A stretch of DNA of 64,000 nucleotides from Opitutaceae bacterium TAV5. GTDB taxonomy: Bacteria; Verrucomicrobiota; Verrucomicrobiia; Opitutales; Opitutaceae. Both the position numbers and the translations under genes were made by a program. Positions 43,859-52,516 of the stretch are shown one piece after another. The stretch covers positions 1,364,001 through 1,428,000 of the forward strand of contig CP007053.1 in the NCBI GenBank assembly GCA_000242935.3, read 5' to 3'. The notes below the pieces were generated by a model. It was not told where the DNA came from. It did no database searches and was given only the letters and a program-made list of their open reading frames with translations. Every line of letters starts with the position of its first letter. Within the stretch, counting starts at the first letter, position 1.

Positions 43859-44668
43859 TCAGGCACGATTTTTGCGACGGTGGCGCACGACAAGACCAAG
43901 GGCGGCAGCGCCAAGTGCGGCGAACAGGGAAATCGCGGCGGGTTCGGGAACAGCGGTGATGGTGCCGTTGAATACCACGTTGTCGAAAACCACGGATATA
44001 TTGGTTCCGTTGGTCTGGAAATAGAGACGGAATTCGACCTCCTCGCCAGATGTGAAATTCTGGAACGCATTGTTAAAGTCGGGATCGGTAAGCGTGACGC
44101 TGTAAGCTCCCAATGGACCGGCTGAGCCCTTGGCTTTTAGTGTGCCGGTAACACCATCGTTGTCCCCTGCCCAATCCTGTTTCAGAATGTTACTGGTATC
44201 GTCTTCAAATCCGGTGACCGAAGAAAGCAGGTAAAAAGCCCGGACGCCGCCTGTCCCGCTAGTCGCGCCTGACGCGGCTTCGAATGCGAAGGAATCCAGT
44301 GAAAGGGTATAACCTTCCTTCACTTTTATTTTGAAGGAGACATACGATGCGTTGGTGAGCGCGCTGGAAAAACTGAATGCAGTTAGTCTGGCGCCTGGGC
44401 AGGCAACCAGGGCTTGCGACGTGAGGGGACTGGTTAGCGTGAGAATGCTGCTGTTTGAACTGTTGTTATTGAGCACGACGTCCGAGGCGTCGATACCGGT
44501 GGCAGCGGTGTGAGATGTCAGGGCGGCGGCAAGGTTCGCTCCTTCGAAGTCGTAGCTGGCCACCACAGCGGCGGGCGTCGTGGCGGCGGCGGTGATGAAT
44601 GCGAACACAAATGCGAGCGGGCGCAGGTAGGAGCCGCAGATGAGCCGGTTTTTGATATGGGTTTTCAT
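43859..44668 (-). CDS. PEP-CTERM sorted exported protein
   Basis: A 269-aa protein with a signal peptide (~1-34), a beta-rich body with Ser/Thr/Asn-rich segments, and a C-terminal sorting signal: Val-Pro-Glu-Pro, a hydrophobic helix (Leu-Phe-Ala-Ala-Leu-Gly-Ala-Ala-Ala-Leu-Gly), and Arg-His-Arg-Arg-Lys-Asn-Arg. PEP-CTERM proteins are processed by an exosortase, commonly for surface or matrix display. No exosortase is in the window. The function of the body is unknown. Confidence 0.85.
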   Translation of the reverse strand: MKTHIKNRLICGSYLRPLAFVFAFITAAATTPAAVVASYDFEGANLAAALTSHTAATGIDASDVVLNNNSSNSSILTLTSPLTSQALVACPGARLTAFSFSSALTNASYVSFKIKVKEGYTLSLDSFAFEAASGATSGTGGVRAFYLLSSVTGFEDDTSNILKQDWAGDNDGVTGTLKAKGSAGPLGAYSVTLTDPDFNNAFQNFTSGEEVEFRLYFQTNGTNISVVFDNVVFNGTITAVPEPAAISLFAALGAAALGLVVRHRRKNRA

Positions 44669-44765
44669 GATGTTTATACGATGGGTTGCAGTTGCGGATG
44701 GGTGGATTATTGGTGGGTGGATTGTTCGTGAGTCTTCGATGGTGAGATTGAAATAGATGAGAAAG

Positions 44766-44790
44766 CCCCCGCTCCCCGCCGGGGGGGGGG
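44766..44790 (-). terminator. GC-rich hairpin with poly-G run
   Basis: CCCCC and CCCCG segments face a long G run on the plus strand, giving a strong hairpin read on the minus strand just after the stop of the 826-aa-frame glycosidase. The poly-G run is prone to sequencing error and there is only a weak T stretch (CTTTCTC). Confidence 0.4.
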
Positions 44791-44794
44791 ACCA

Positions 44795-47269
44795 TCAAGG
44801 CAGGCGGCCGGGATCGAGGCCGTAGATGAGGAGTGGGGTACCGGTGAGTTTTTGTTCGATGACGGCGTTCGTGCCTGTATTGGAAAATGGATACGTTCGT
44901 CTCTGGCCGATGCTGTTGATCGTCGTCACTGTTTTTTGTCCGGAGGCAACGGGTAGGGTGACGGGAATTTGAGAACGCCATTCGTCGATCCAGGGTTCGG
45001 GCGAGATGTAGTCTTTGCCCACGGCGTCAGTGAGGACGTAGCCGTCGGTGCGATCCCAGAGAATGACAAGAGGGCCGCGCGGCGTGGTGAACAGGAGCCC
45101 GCGGGATTTGCTTTCATCGCCAGCGGCGTTTTTCGGAAAATGTATCCAGCGGACGAATTTTGCCTGGTCGAGTTCCTCGGCGGCGGCGGCATAGGCGAGC
45201 AGCGAGGGTTTGAAGCTGAGGTCGCGCTGGATGAGGCCGAAGTAGTATTCGCGATCCTTGGGGTTGATGCCGAGTTTGTCGGCATGAGTTGTATCAAAAA
45301 GTTGATACCACATGACGGCCTTGACATTTTCGGCCATGGCCAGGGCGAGGGAGAGCAGGGTATTTTCCGCACTGCGTCGCATGGTGTCGGACCAGTAGTG
45401 ATTGGGGAAGGTAAGGGCGTAAACTTCGGTGAGCCAGAGTTCCTTGGGTTTGCCGGGTTCGCCATATTTTTTCATGAGCTGCGCAGCGGTGCGGACGGAA
45501 CCGTAGTAGTTCCAGTAGTTGCCGTAGGCACCGGTCTGCCAGGTGTCCCAATCGGAGATGGGATAGTCGGCGGCGTAGTTGCCGCGTCCGGGGTGGAGGG
45601 CGAGGCCGTCGAGGTATTGCCAGCCTCCGGCGGCGTGGATGGCGTTGGTGAAATTCACATCCATGCCGGCGAGGCCGAAGCTGAGGATTTTTATGTTTGT
45701 GGCGGGCGGTCCCATTTCTTTTTGGACGCGGCGGATGGCTTCGAGCCACTTCATGTAGCCGTCGACGCGTCGTTCGCGTGCCTGTTGTTTCAAGACATCA
45801 CCCATGCCGATGGTGGTGGTGCCGTAGTTCATTTCGTTGCCGGGTTCCCAAACGGGATAGCCGTTGTCCACGCAGTTCTGGAGCACGGAGCGGATCCATT
45901 CATCGTTTTTGGCGGGGTCGGTTACGTAGCCGCCTTTGGGCAGGTGGGTGTGGCGGATAGGGGTGATGTGTTTGTAGCCGGGGTTTTTGCCTTCGCGTCC
46001 GCTCAGGCGATACCAGCGCACGCCCATGCGTTCCATGACGCGCTGCGCGGAGGCTTCGTCGGGTATCGGCCAGTAGGCGGAGAGGCCAAAGAGGCTGTCC
46101 GCCGAGGTGCCCTTGAATTCGTACGGGGGAAGGAGGGCGAGGTGGGTGCGGGCAAAGGCAAGTTCCGCGCCAGTGGTTTTGTCGGAGAGGGAAACTTCCG
46201 CGAAGAAGATGTCGCGGGTGGGATCAGGAGATTCGGCGGCGGGACGGAATTGGATGCGTTCGCTGCTCAGTTCGCCTGCGGAGAGGGTGATTTCGCGGGT
46301 GCTGCGGGAAACGTAAGCTCCGGAGAAATCGCGTATCCAATATTTCATGATGAATGTGCGCGTGGCGTCGCTGGTGTTGGCAATGTCGGCGTTGAGGGTG
46401 AGCTCGGGTTGTTTGTCGGCAGGCGCGCCGGGAACGGATTCCCACCAGTTATAGAGGTTTGGGGTGCCGGTTTTGATGGCGGCAGGGCGGCCGTGCCAGC
46501 GGGCGGTAACGAGTTCGGCGGCATGATCGGCGGGGCTAAGGATGATCGCGCAGCGAGCGATGTGGGTGGTGGAATCTTTCGTTTCAGGGAGCGGGCGGAT
46601 GTGCTGCGTCCGCTCGGAGGGATCGGTGTCCTTGCCAAGCGTGGTGCTGGCCGCCGGATCAAAGGCGATGGAGAGAATGCGTTCGCCCAAGCGATAACGA
46701 GCGACCCTGCCGTCGAGATATTCCTGAGGTTGACCACCTTTGGGGTGTCGTTTCCAGACGCCCGCTTGAACGGGGGAGAGGCGGACGAGTTCCGGAGCCA
46801 GGGTGCGTTCAAACACACTCATGCCGATGCTGGCGTCGGCGGGCACGTTGGTCAGGGTCCAGGTGATGTCCACGTATCCAGATTTTTGCTTAAACAATCC
46901 GGTAAGGGTGGGGAGCGGGGTGTCGTCCTTTTTGGCGGCTCCGGTCGCTGTCAGGGTGTAGGTGATTTCAACGGCGGGTTGGCCGTCGTCGGTGGTTATC
47001 TCGCGGATTTTGCCTCCGGTGGTTTTGGCGGAAGGTTTGGATTTCAGCACAAAGCCTCCGATGATGAGGAGGGTTTTCCCGGTGTCGTCCCGAATCTGGA
47101 TATCGTTCCATGCGCTGGCTTTGAGCGAGAACGCAGGCGGGTGGGTGGGTGGGGACGCTTGCGGGTTTGGGGCTGGTTGCGCGTTGGCAAGGCTCCCGGA
47201 TATCAGGATCAGGAGGAGGAGGAGGACCGGCATGGCAAGATGGCGGATGAGGTGACGGGTTGGTTTCAT
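44795..47269 (-). CDS. Exported glycoside hydrolase-like protein
   Basis: ATG 47269 gives 824 aa; a TTG two codons upstream is possible. A signal peptide (~1-31, ending Ala-Asn-Ala-Gln) leads to a beta-rich N-terminal half and a TIM-barrel-like C-terminal half. In the latter, Glu-Pro-Gly-Asn-Glu-Met-Asn-Tyr (~478) and Leu-Trp-Leu-Thr-Glu-Val-Tyr (~612) provide the acid/base and nucleophile Glu typical of clan GH-A. It acts in the periplasm or outside and should start polysaccharide breakdown. The exact GH family is not recognised. Confidence 0.72.
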   Translation of the reverse strand: MKPTRHLIRHLAMPVLLLLLILISGSLANAQPAPNPQASPPTHPPAFSLKASAWNDIQIRDDTGKTLLIIGGFVLKSKPSAKTTGGKIREITTDDGQPAVEITYTLTATGAAKKDDTPLPTLTGLFKQKSGYVDITWTLTNVPADASIGMSVFERTLAPELVRLSPVQAGVWKRHPKGGQPQEYLDGRVARYRLGERILSIAFDPAASTTLGKDTDPSERTQHIRPLPETKDSTTHIARCAIILSPADHAAELVTARWHGRPAAIKTGTPNLYNWWESVPGAPADKQPELTLNADIANTSDATRTFIMKYWIRDFSGAYVSRSTREITLSAGELSSERIQFRPAAESPDPTRDIFFAEVSLSDKTTGAELAFARTHLALLPPYEFKGTSADSLFGLSAYWPIPDEASAQRVMERMGVRWYRLSGREGKNPGYKHITPIRHTHLPKGGYVTDPAKNDEWIRSVLQNCVDNGYPVWEPGNEMNYGTTTIGMGDVLKQQARERRVDGYMKWLEAIRRVQKEMGPPATNIKILSFGLAGMDVNFTNAIHAAGGWQYLDGLALHPGRGNYAADYPISDWDTWQTGAYGNYWNYYGSVRTAAQLMKKYGEPGKPKELWLTEVYALTFPNHYWSDTMRRSAENTLLSLALAMAENVKAVMWYQLFDTTHADKLGINPKDREYYFGLIQRDLSFKPSLLAYAAAAEELDQAKFVRWIHFPKNAAGDESKSRGLLFTTPRGPLVILWDRTDGYVLTDAVGKDYISPEPWIDEWRSQIPVTLPVASGQKTVTTINSIGQRRTYPFSNTGTNAVIEQKLTGTPLLIYGLDPGRLP

Positions 47270-47343
47270 GAGCAATGCAAAGGGAATGTTTGTATTGGTT
47301 TTTATATGACAGATTGCGGAAAACAGGGAACAAAGGAGGAGGG

Positions 47344-48213
47344 TCAGGGGGAAAGCGCCGGGTTGAGATGTGCTTCGTAAAGGGCTCTGCCGAGTTGAAG
47401 GGAGATTTCATCAATGTCGCCGCCGAAACAGCCGCCGGGTTGCTCCTTATGGCGTCCGGGGCGGGTTGCACCGACCGTGAACAGTTGGGCGTCCTTGTCG
47501 TTGGGTTTCATGAGCGCGCGCGACGTCGTGCCGCCGAAGAGGAATTTGACTTCATCGGCGCCGGCTGGAGTCAGCCAGACGCGGAAGCCTGCTCCCCGTT
47601 CTCCGAATTCCTTTTTCTGTCCGGGTTCCTTGCAGCGGATGAACACGTTGAAGCGTGAAAGGGCGAGGTGATGCCAGGTGTTTTTCTCCCATTTGAAGGG
47701 CGCACTGGTGAAGGTCTGGCACTGGCCGGTGTGCAGTTGCCAGACGAGGGTCATGGTGCGCTGGCCGTTCGCGTCCGGCCCGCTGACCTGGAGCTGCCAG
47801 AGGCGGGAGGCGTTTTGCGTGGAGCCGCCAACGGCGATCACGTTGACAGCGGCGTTGCCGGGATTGCGCAGCCAGAGTTGGAGCGCAAAGCGGTCGGGCC
47901 ATTGCTGGCCGATGTCCTGCGAAACGGTGCTGGTTTCGTTCGTGAAACCACTGAAGGCGGTGCCGGAAATGCCGGGAATGCCGCCGGTGATCCTGCCACT
48001 GACGATCCCGTCTTTGCCGGACGGGGCGGCATCCCTGGCCTGTTTGCCCGGGTTCGGATCGTCACACTTCCAGTTAATCATCACGATTTCGTCGTCCTTG
48101 GACGCGCTCGCTCTTTTTTTCCCCGCACCAAGCGCGTCGGGATGCAATGGGGAGAGCACAAATATGAAGATCGTAATCGGGAAAAGGATACGCGGTAGGA
48201 AAACAATGCGCAT
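47344..48213 (-). CDS. Exported LamG-like (concanavalin-type) protein
   Basis: The 289-aa protein has a signal peptide (~1-30). The body (~45-285) has the LamG pattern: Phe-Ala-Leu-Gln-Leu-Trp-Leu-Arg-Asn-Pro, Asn-Thr-Trp-His-His-Leu-Ala-Leu-Ser, and Gly-Gly-Asp-Ile-Asp-Glu-Ile-Ser. This is a carbohydrate- or surface-binding beta-sandwich. It starts 11 bases after the pseudopilin stop, in the same operon. Confidence 0.7.
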   Translation of the reverse strand: MRIVFLPRILFPITIFIFVLSPLHPDALGAGKKRASASKDDEIVMINWKCDDPNPGKQARDAAPSGKDGIVSGRITGGIPGISGTAFSGFTNETSTVSQDIGQQWPDRFALQLWLRNPGNAAVNVIAVGGSTQNASRLWQLQVSGPDANGQRTMTLVWQLHTGQCQTFTSAPFKWEKNTWHHLALSRFNVFIRCKEPGQKKEFGERGAGFRVWLTPAGADEVKFLFGGTTSRALMKPNDKDAQLFTVGATRPGRHKEQPGGCFGGDIDEISLQLGRALYEAHLNPALSP

Positions 48214-48224
48214 GGGGGGGAGGG

Positions 48225-48866
48225 TCAGGGTTTCCAGATGAACTCCGGGTAGTCCAAGCCGTTATAGTTTGGTCCGATTTTTTTTACTCTTTGGACATGA
48301 GCGTCCACGAATAGGAGATGGAGCTGGTCGTTGTGTCTGAATTTGAATCTTGCCACTTTAAAACCAGTGGGGCCTGTACCATCCCAAGCTTGTGTGTTTT
48401 CATCTTCCCAAACGATGACCGATCGTGACGGGTCCACTGAGTTTATTTTTACACCACTGAATGTTGAATTCCACAGGTAACCAAGTGCGGCCACATTCTT
48501 GACTCCTTCGAACGCATCAAACGTAGGGCAGAAAAGATTGATACGACGCCCCATGACACCTGAGAGATTATTAACGAGGTAGGGGCGCAACTCATGTGAC
48601 CAGTAGATATTGTTACCGTAGTTGTGCTTGGTGATCTGGTTTTTGTTCTCGGAGGCATTAAGCAACATGGCGGTGCCAATCTGCCGGAGGTTGGACTGAC
48701 ATTTCACGGCTCGCGCCGATTCGCGAACACGCCCGGTGACGGGAATGGTGATGGCGGTGAGGATGCCGATGATGACGATGACGACAAGTAACTCGACGAG
48801 AGTGAAGGCGCCGGTCTGGCGCTTCTGCCTGTCAGGTGACTGCAGGGGCGGGGAAGCAGATTTCAT
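48225..48866 (-). CDS. Prepilin-type pseudopilin protein
   Basis: ATG 48866 gives 213 aa with the class III signal: Gln-Thr-Gly-Ala-Phe-Thr-Leu-Val-Glu-Leu-Leu-Val-Val-Ile at ~20-33, cleaved before Ala/Phe, with Glu5. The rest is a globular C-domain with Phe-Val-Asp-Ala-His-Val near the end, as in the DUF1559-like/H-X9-DG proteins of Planctomycetes-Verrucomicrobia. It lies at the head of a polysaccharide-related operon, 12 bases before the LamG-like gene. Such proteins are abundant in the phylum, and their role is not established. Confidence 0.82.
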   Translation of the reverse strand: MKSASPPLQSPDRQKRQTGAFTLVELLVVIVIIGILTAITIPVTGRVRESARAVKCQSNLRQIGTAMLLNASENKNQITKHNYGNNIYWSHELRPYLVNNLSGVMGRRINLFCPTFDAFEGVKNVAALGYLWNSTFSGVKINSVDPSRSVIVWEDENTQAWDGTGPTGFKVARFKFRHNDQLHLLFVDAHVQRVKKIGPNYNGLDYPEFIWKP

Positions 48867-48871
48867 GCTGA

Positions 48872-48935
48872 TGATTATATCAAAATGGGGAGAGTGAATA
48901 AAAGTCACTTTGCGCATATTTTCTGGCTTTTCGCG
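48872..48935 (-). promoter_or_regulatory. Promoter and probable XylR-type operator, copy 1
   Basis: On the minus strand a TATAAT box lies at 48872-48877, six bases before the ATG. Upstream of it is a 38-bp motif (plus strand 48898-48935) containing ATAAAAGT then TTTGCGCATATTTTCTGGC, nearly identical to 50522-50559. The location upstream of -35 suits activation by an AraC-type regulator. Confidence 0.6.
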
Positions 48936-48949
48936 CATGTAATTATTGC

Positions 48950-50449
48950 TCACCAGCAACGCCCGTGGCTCACCGATGGAGCAGGGGCTCCGGGGCTCAT
49001 GCGTCCGTAAAAATCCTCGATGGGGAAACGTCCGTTTTGCGGCACACAGGCACGCTTCGCGCCGTTGATCAGCGGACAAACCTCAATGGCGCCGATCCGG
49101 TAGCGTTTTTCCCCGTCGCCGTGTTGTAGTGGAAGTGCAATGACGGGGCAGCCGGTGCGGTCGCCAACGGAAAGGTATACGTCGTGCCTGCCAGCACGCA
49201 TGAAGGGCGGCAGAACGCAGCCGGGCATCACGTTGCCCCGCGCTGCGCCGCCGGACGATGGCAGTGAACTCAGGTCAAACGCATCGTCCACGAACACGGC
49301 GGCGATGCCACCAGCGGCATCCTTCAACGTCAGGCAGGGGAAGCCGCCCGGAAGACACGGAGCCACGCCGGCATTGCGCCATTGGCCGGCCCAGGTAAAA
49401 CATTGATCGAGACGAATCGTGTCCGGAATCGTGATACTTTTGGGGAGGATGCGGTATCCGAGACGCTGGTTGATCGCGTCGATCAGCGGCCGGTTGTCCT
49501 CAAGAAACTCCCGCGGCCACCAGTGAATGGATGCGTAGCTGGCATGATACGTCGCAACCGCATCCAGATATTCCTGCCCGCCCCGCCAATGCCCGCCATG
49601 ACGGCCCACCCCGTAGTGCTCGGATTCGAGAATGACCGGACGATCCGCAAAAATCTCGTCAGCCCACGCCACCGCCTCCTTGCGGAAAGGGAACACGCCA
49701 ATGCTGTCGTCGCGCAGCGAAATGCCGTTGCGCACGCAGTAATCCTTCACCCGCGCGGCCCCTCCTCTCCCCCTCCCCCTCCCGTCGGCAGCGGCATCGC
49801 GTCCGTCCTGCTCCGATTTTGGCTCAAAAACCTCGTCGGGCACCACGAGTCGGGTTTTGCGAAAATGGCGGCGGTAAATTTCAAAATGTTTCAGTAGTGT
49901 TTTTCCACAAACAGGCTGGCCGGTGCTCCAGTAACGGTGTCCCTCGCCCCACGCGCCGTAGGAGCCGATGTCCACAAAATCCAGATACGACGCGCCATCG
50001 TAGCGGGCGGCGAGACGGGCGACGAATGCCTCCAGTTTTTCGAGAAACAGCGGATGGCCGTAATCCGGTTCCCAACACGCGCCGTCATCCATAACCCTGC
50101 CCGCCGTAAAACGCAGGCCGGGCGCGCCCTGCTCCTGCACCCAGCGCGGCGTGGCGTATTCCTCGCCCGGTTCACAGGCCGACACGCGCAGCGCGATGCG
50201 TTTGCCTTCGCGTATCCAGCGCTGCGCCGGCGTGTCGAGCACGCTCCATTGGAAGCGGTTTTCCTCCGGTTGCAGCCACGACCAGGGCAGGCGCAGGTAA
50301 CACACGCCGAGACCGGGGAAATCACTCACTGTGTCGGACGGCGCGAGGTCGCTGCCGTAGAGGTCGATCCAGTTGTCGTAATAGTGCAGCACCCAGCCCA
50401 TGCCGGGATTTATCAAAGCCTCGTGAGAATCGGTCAGGTTGATGGTCAT
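48950..50449 (-). CDS. DUF4832-type glycosidase-like protein
   Basis: The 499-aa protein has Asn-Pro-Gly-Met-Gly-Trp at residue 14, Arg-Leu-Pro-Trp-Ser-Trp-Leu-Gln-Pro-Glu (~53), Asp-Ile-Gly-Ser-Tyr-Gly-Ala-Trp-Gly-Glu (~160, putative acid/base Glu) and Ile-Leu-Glu-Ser-Glu-His-Tyr (~268). This is the TIM-barrel pattern of DUF4832 proteins near beta-galactosidase-like GH families. The Ala/Gly/Arg-rich insertion at ~210-230 is a low-complexity expansion. No signal peptide is present. It is transcribed divergently from the regulator and shares the operator-bearing intergenic region. Confidence 0.75.
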   Translation of the reverse strand: MTINLTDSHEALINPGMGWVLHYYDNWIDLYGSDLAPSDTVSDFPGLGVCYLRLPWSWLQPEENRFQWSVLDTPAQRWIREGKRIALRVSACEPGEEYATPRWVQEQGAPGLRFTAGRVMDDGACWEPDYGHPLFLEKLEAFVARLAARYDGASYLDFVDIGSYGAWGEGHRYWSTGQPVCGKTLLKHFEIYRRHFRKTRLVVPDEVFEPKSEQDGRDAAADGRGRGRGGAARVKDYCVRNGISLRDDSIGVFPFRKEAVAWADEIFADRPVILESEHYGVGRHGGHWRGGQEYLDAVATYHASYASIHWWPREFLEDNRPLIDAINQRLGYRILPKSITIPDTIRLDQCFTWAGQWRNAGVAPCLPGGFPCLTLKDAAGGIAAVFVDDAFDLSSLPSSGGAARGNVMPGCVLPPFMRAGRHDVYLSVGDRTGCPVIALPLQHGDGEKRYRIGAIEVCPLINGAKRACVPQNGRFPIEDFYGRMSPGAPAPSVSHGRCW

Positions 50450-50521
50450 GGTGTGGCGGCGGCGAACGTGAGCGAAGGGGACAAAAGATGTCCCTCCATA
50501 TTATCAAAACAGGCGCTTTAG

Positions 50522-50559
50522 ATAAAAGTAGTTTTGCGCATATTTTCTGGCTTTTTGCG
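50522..50559 (+). promoter_or_regulatory. Probable XylR-type operator, copy 2
   Basis: The motif ATAAAAGT then TTTGCGCATATTTTCTGGC lies in the divergent intergenic region between the DUF4832 gene and the regulator. It matches copy 1 at about 33 of 38 positions, in the same orientation and at a similar distance from a -10-like GATAAT on the minus strand. Confidence 0.6.
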
Positions 50560-50597
50560 TTGCACCTCCTGCCGCATTCCAACTCCCTTCCAGCATC

Positions 50598-51767
50598 ATG
50601 CCCGCCACTGATTTTCCCCGCGTTGCCCTGCTTGTTGAAACCTCCACCATGTGGGCGCGCTCCATCCTCGAAGGCGTCAATCGTTACCTGCGCAAGAGCA
50701 ATTACTGGCAGGTTTTTTTGGAGCCGCACAGTGCCAACGAGATCATCCGCCCGCCCGCGGGCTGGGAGGGCGAGGGTGTGATTGCCGACATCAAGCATCC
50801 CGTAATGGCGGAGGAAATACGCTCGCTCGGCATTCCCGTGGTCAACGTCTCGCCGGTCACGTTTCCCGATTTTGCTTTTCCCACCGTGACAACGGATCAC
50901 GACGCCTGCGCGCGTATGGTGGCGGAGTATTATTTCGAGCGCGGATATGCGAACTTCGGATATCTCCACCTTGACGGCAACGACTTTGACGCGGGTGTCA
51001 TGGGGGAGTTTTGCAAATGCGTGCGGCAGGGCGGCGGTGAATTTTTCAGCATCAATGTGAAGGATCGCATGTGGGGCGTGGCCGACTGGAATCTCAATAT
51101 TCAGGCGCTGGCCGGCTGGCTGGAGCAACTGCCGAAACCCGTGGGGCTGTTTTCGTGGGCGATAGGGCGCGAGGTGGTTCATGCCTGCCATCTCGCCAGG
51201 CTGCGAATGCCCGAGGAGGTGGCGCTGGTGATGACTTCCGATGACGAGGTGTTTTTGGAGATTTCGCACATCCCGATGTCGGGCATCATTCATCCCGGAG
51301 CCGAGATCGGGCATCAGGCCGCACGGATGCTCGACGGGCTGATGGCGCGTGGAAAAAAGAGGCCGCTTCGCAAGCCACCCCGTGAACTGATTCCGCCGCC
51401 CGGCATCAAGACTCGACAATCGAGCGATGTGATGGCGATTGCCGATCCGGTGTTGCGCGCCGCCATTGCCTATGCGCGACAACATGCGGGCGAACCCGTG
51501 CAAGTGTCCGACATGGCGGCGCACGCCGGCATCTCGCGCCGGGCGCTGGAACAGCGGTTTGCAAAGACGCTGGAGCGCAGCCCCGCCGACTACATCCGCG
51601 ACATGCACCTGACGCGGGCCAAGGATTTGCTGCGCGAGACGACGCTTCCGATCCCGCAGGTGGCGGACGCATCGGGTTTCGCGTCGCCCGAATACATGGC
51701 GCGGTTCTTCCGCGCCCGCCTGGGCGTCTCCCCGTTGCGGTATCGGAAAAAAATTACAGCGCGTTGA
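50598..51767 (+). CDS. XylR/AraC-family transcription regulator with periplasmic-binding-like sensor domain
   Basis: A 389-aa protein, the usual XylR length. Residues ~5-265 resemble the LacI/periplasmic-binding-protein sensor of XylR (Val-Ala-Leu-Leu-Val-Glu-Thr, Thr-Asp-His-Asp-Ala, Glu-Arg-Gly-Tyr-Ala-Asn-Phe-Gly-Tyr). Residues ~285-385 are two AraC helix-turn-helix units (Ala-Gly-Ile-Ser-Arg-Arg-Ala-Leu-Glu-Gln-Arg-Phe; Ala-Ser-Gly-Phe-Ala-Ser-Pro-Glu-Tyr-Met-Ala-Arg-Phe-Phe). It should sense a sugar and activate the neighbouring glycosidase genes. Confidence 0.92.
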   Translation: MPATDFPRVALLVETSTMWARSILEGVNRYLRKSNYWQVFLEPHSANEIIRPPAGWEGEGVIADIKHPVMAEEIRSLGIPVVNVSPVTFPDFAFPTVTTDHDACARMVAEYYFERGYANFGYLHLDGNDFDAGVMGEFCKCVRQGGGEFFSINVKDRMWGVADWNLNIQALAGWLEQLPKPVGLFSWAIGREVVHACHLARLRMPEEVALVMTSDDEVFLEISHIPMSGIIHPGAEIGHQAARMLDGLMARGKKRPLRKPPRELIPPPGIKTRQSSDVMAIADPVLRAAIAYARQHAGEPVQVSDMAAHAGISRRALEQRFAKTLERSPADYIRDMHLTRAKDLLRETTLPIPQVADASGFASPEYMARFFRARLGVSPLRYRKKITAR

Positions 51768-51878
51768 TATGAAGGTTGCAGACATTACCCTGATGCAGAG
51801 GCATCTTGATCACGGATGGCACATCCATCGCGAAGGCGCGCAGAAGAAGCGTCAGGTCGTCTCACGGCTGCTGAATGT

Positions 51879-52382
51879 TCAGTGGCCGCGCTGCCAGCGC
51901 GAGGTCGCGGCGCGGGCGGCTGCCGGGCCCGGTGTGCGTAGCGTCCGCCAGTCGAGCGCCGCCATCAGCGCGCAGACGCCGACGAACCAGTCTCCCCAGC
52001 GAACATACACGCTCGGTTGCCCGGTCCAGCGCGAGTCGACCGGGACGTCGATTGTCGTGTGTCCGCGGAAATAGATGGTGCCGGGCTCGCCGCCGCCTTC
52101 GCGACTCCGGCCCCGGTCGGTATCCCTGCTCCGCACCTGCGCGTGCACCACGCCGTCAGCGGTGCGGATGAGCTCGGCGCGGATGGCGCCGTATTCGTCG
52201 ATCCAGCCGCTCCAGCCGCTGTTGCCGGCCGCAGGACGGGGTGCCGCATCTTGATGGTGCGGAGCACGGAGTTGGACGCGTGCTGCTGCGCCGCGCCACC
52301 CTCGCCGAACCAGCCATTGTTAGTGTTGACCACGAGCACATCGGCGCCGGCGAGCACGCTCTGGCGTGCGAGGTCACCGCTC
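51879..52382 (-). pseudogene. lnt-like (apolipoprotein N-acyltransferase) remnant, truncated and frameshifted
   Basis: The upstream part encodes Ala-Gly-Ala-Asp-Val-Leu-Val-Val-Asn-Thr-Asn-Asn-Gly-Trp-Phe-Gly-Glu-Gly and Gln-His-Ala-Ser-Asn-Ser-Val-Leu-Arg, typical of the nitrilase domain of Lnt. Near 52224-52233 the frame shifts. The next frame continues Gly-Asn-Ser-Gly-Trp-Ser-Gly-Trp-Ile-Asp-Glu and Gly-Thr-Ile-Tyr-Phe-Arg-Gly-His-Thr, then a final membrane helix to the stop. The repeat copy B cuts it at ~52382, so the N-terminal two thirds are missing. Confidence 0.75.
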
Positions 52383-52516
52383 GGCGGAATGTTTGAAACA
52401 CCTGCCCTCCCTGAGCGAGCAAAACGATCGATACACTGGTTCCGTTCCCCTTCTTCTCTCCCTTCCTGTGATGCCGCTCGGTTGTGCACACCGTTTTAAT
52501 CAATCCGCCTGGTTAT
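52375..52516 (+). repeat. Dispersed ~126-bp repeat, copy B (MITE-like)
   Basis: Core 52383-52509 (127 bp), same orientation as copy A at 42175-42300 and differing at only a handful of positions, one being a single-base insertion. The imperfect inverted ends are GGCGGA...TCCGCC. Its left end abuts the lnt remnant, and its right end supplies the last codons and stop of the MFS gene. Confidence 0.8.
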
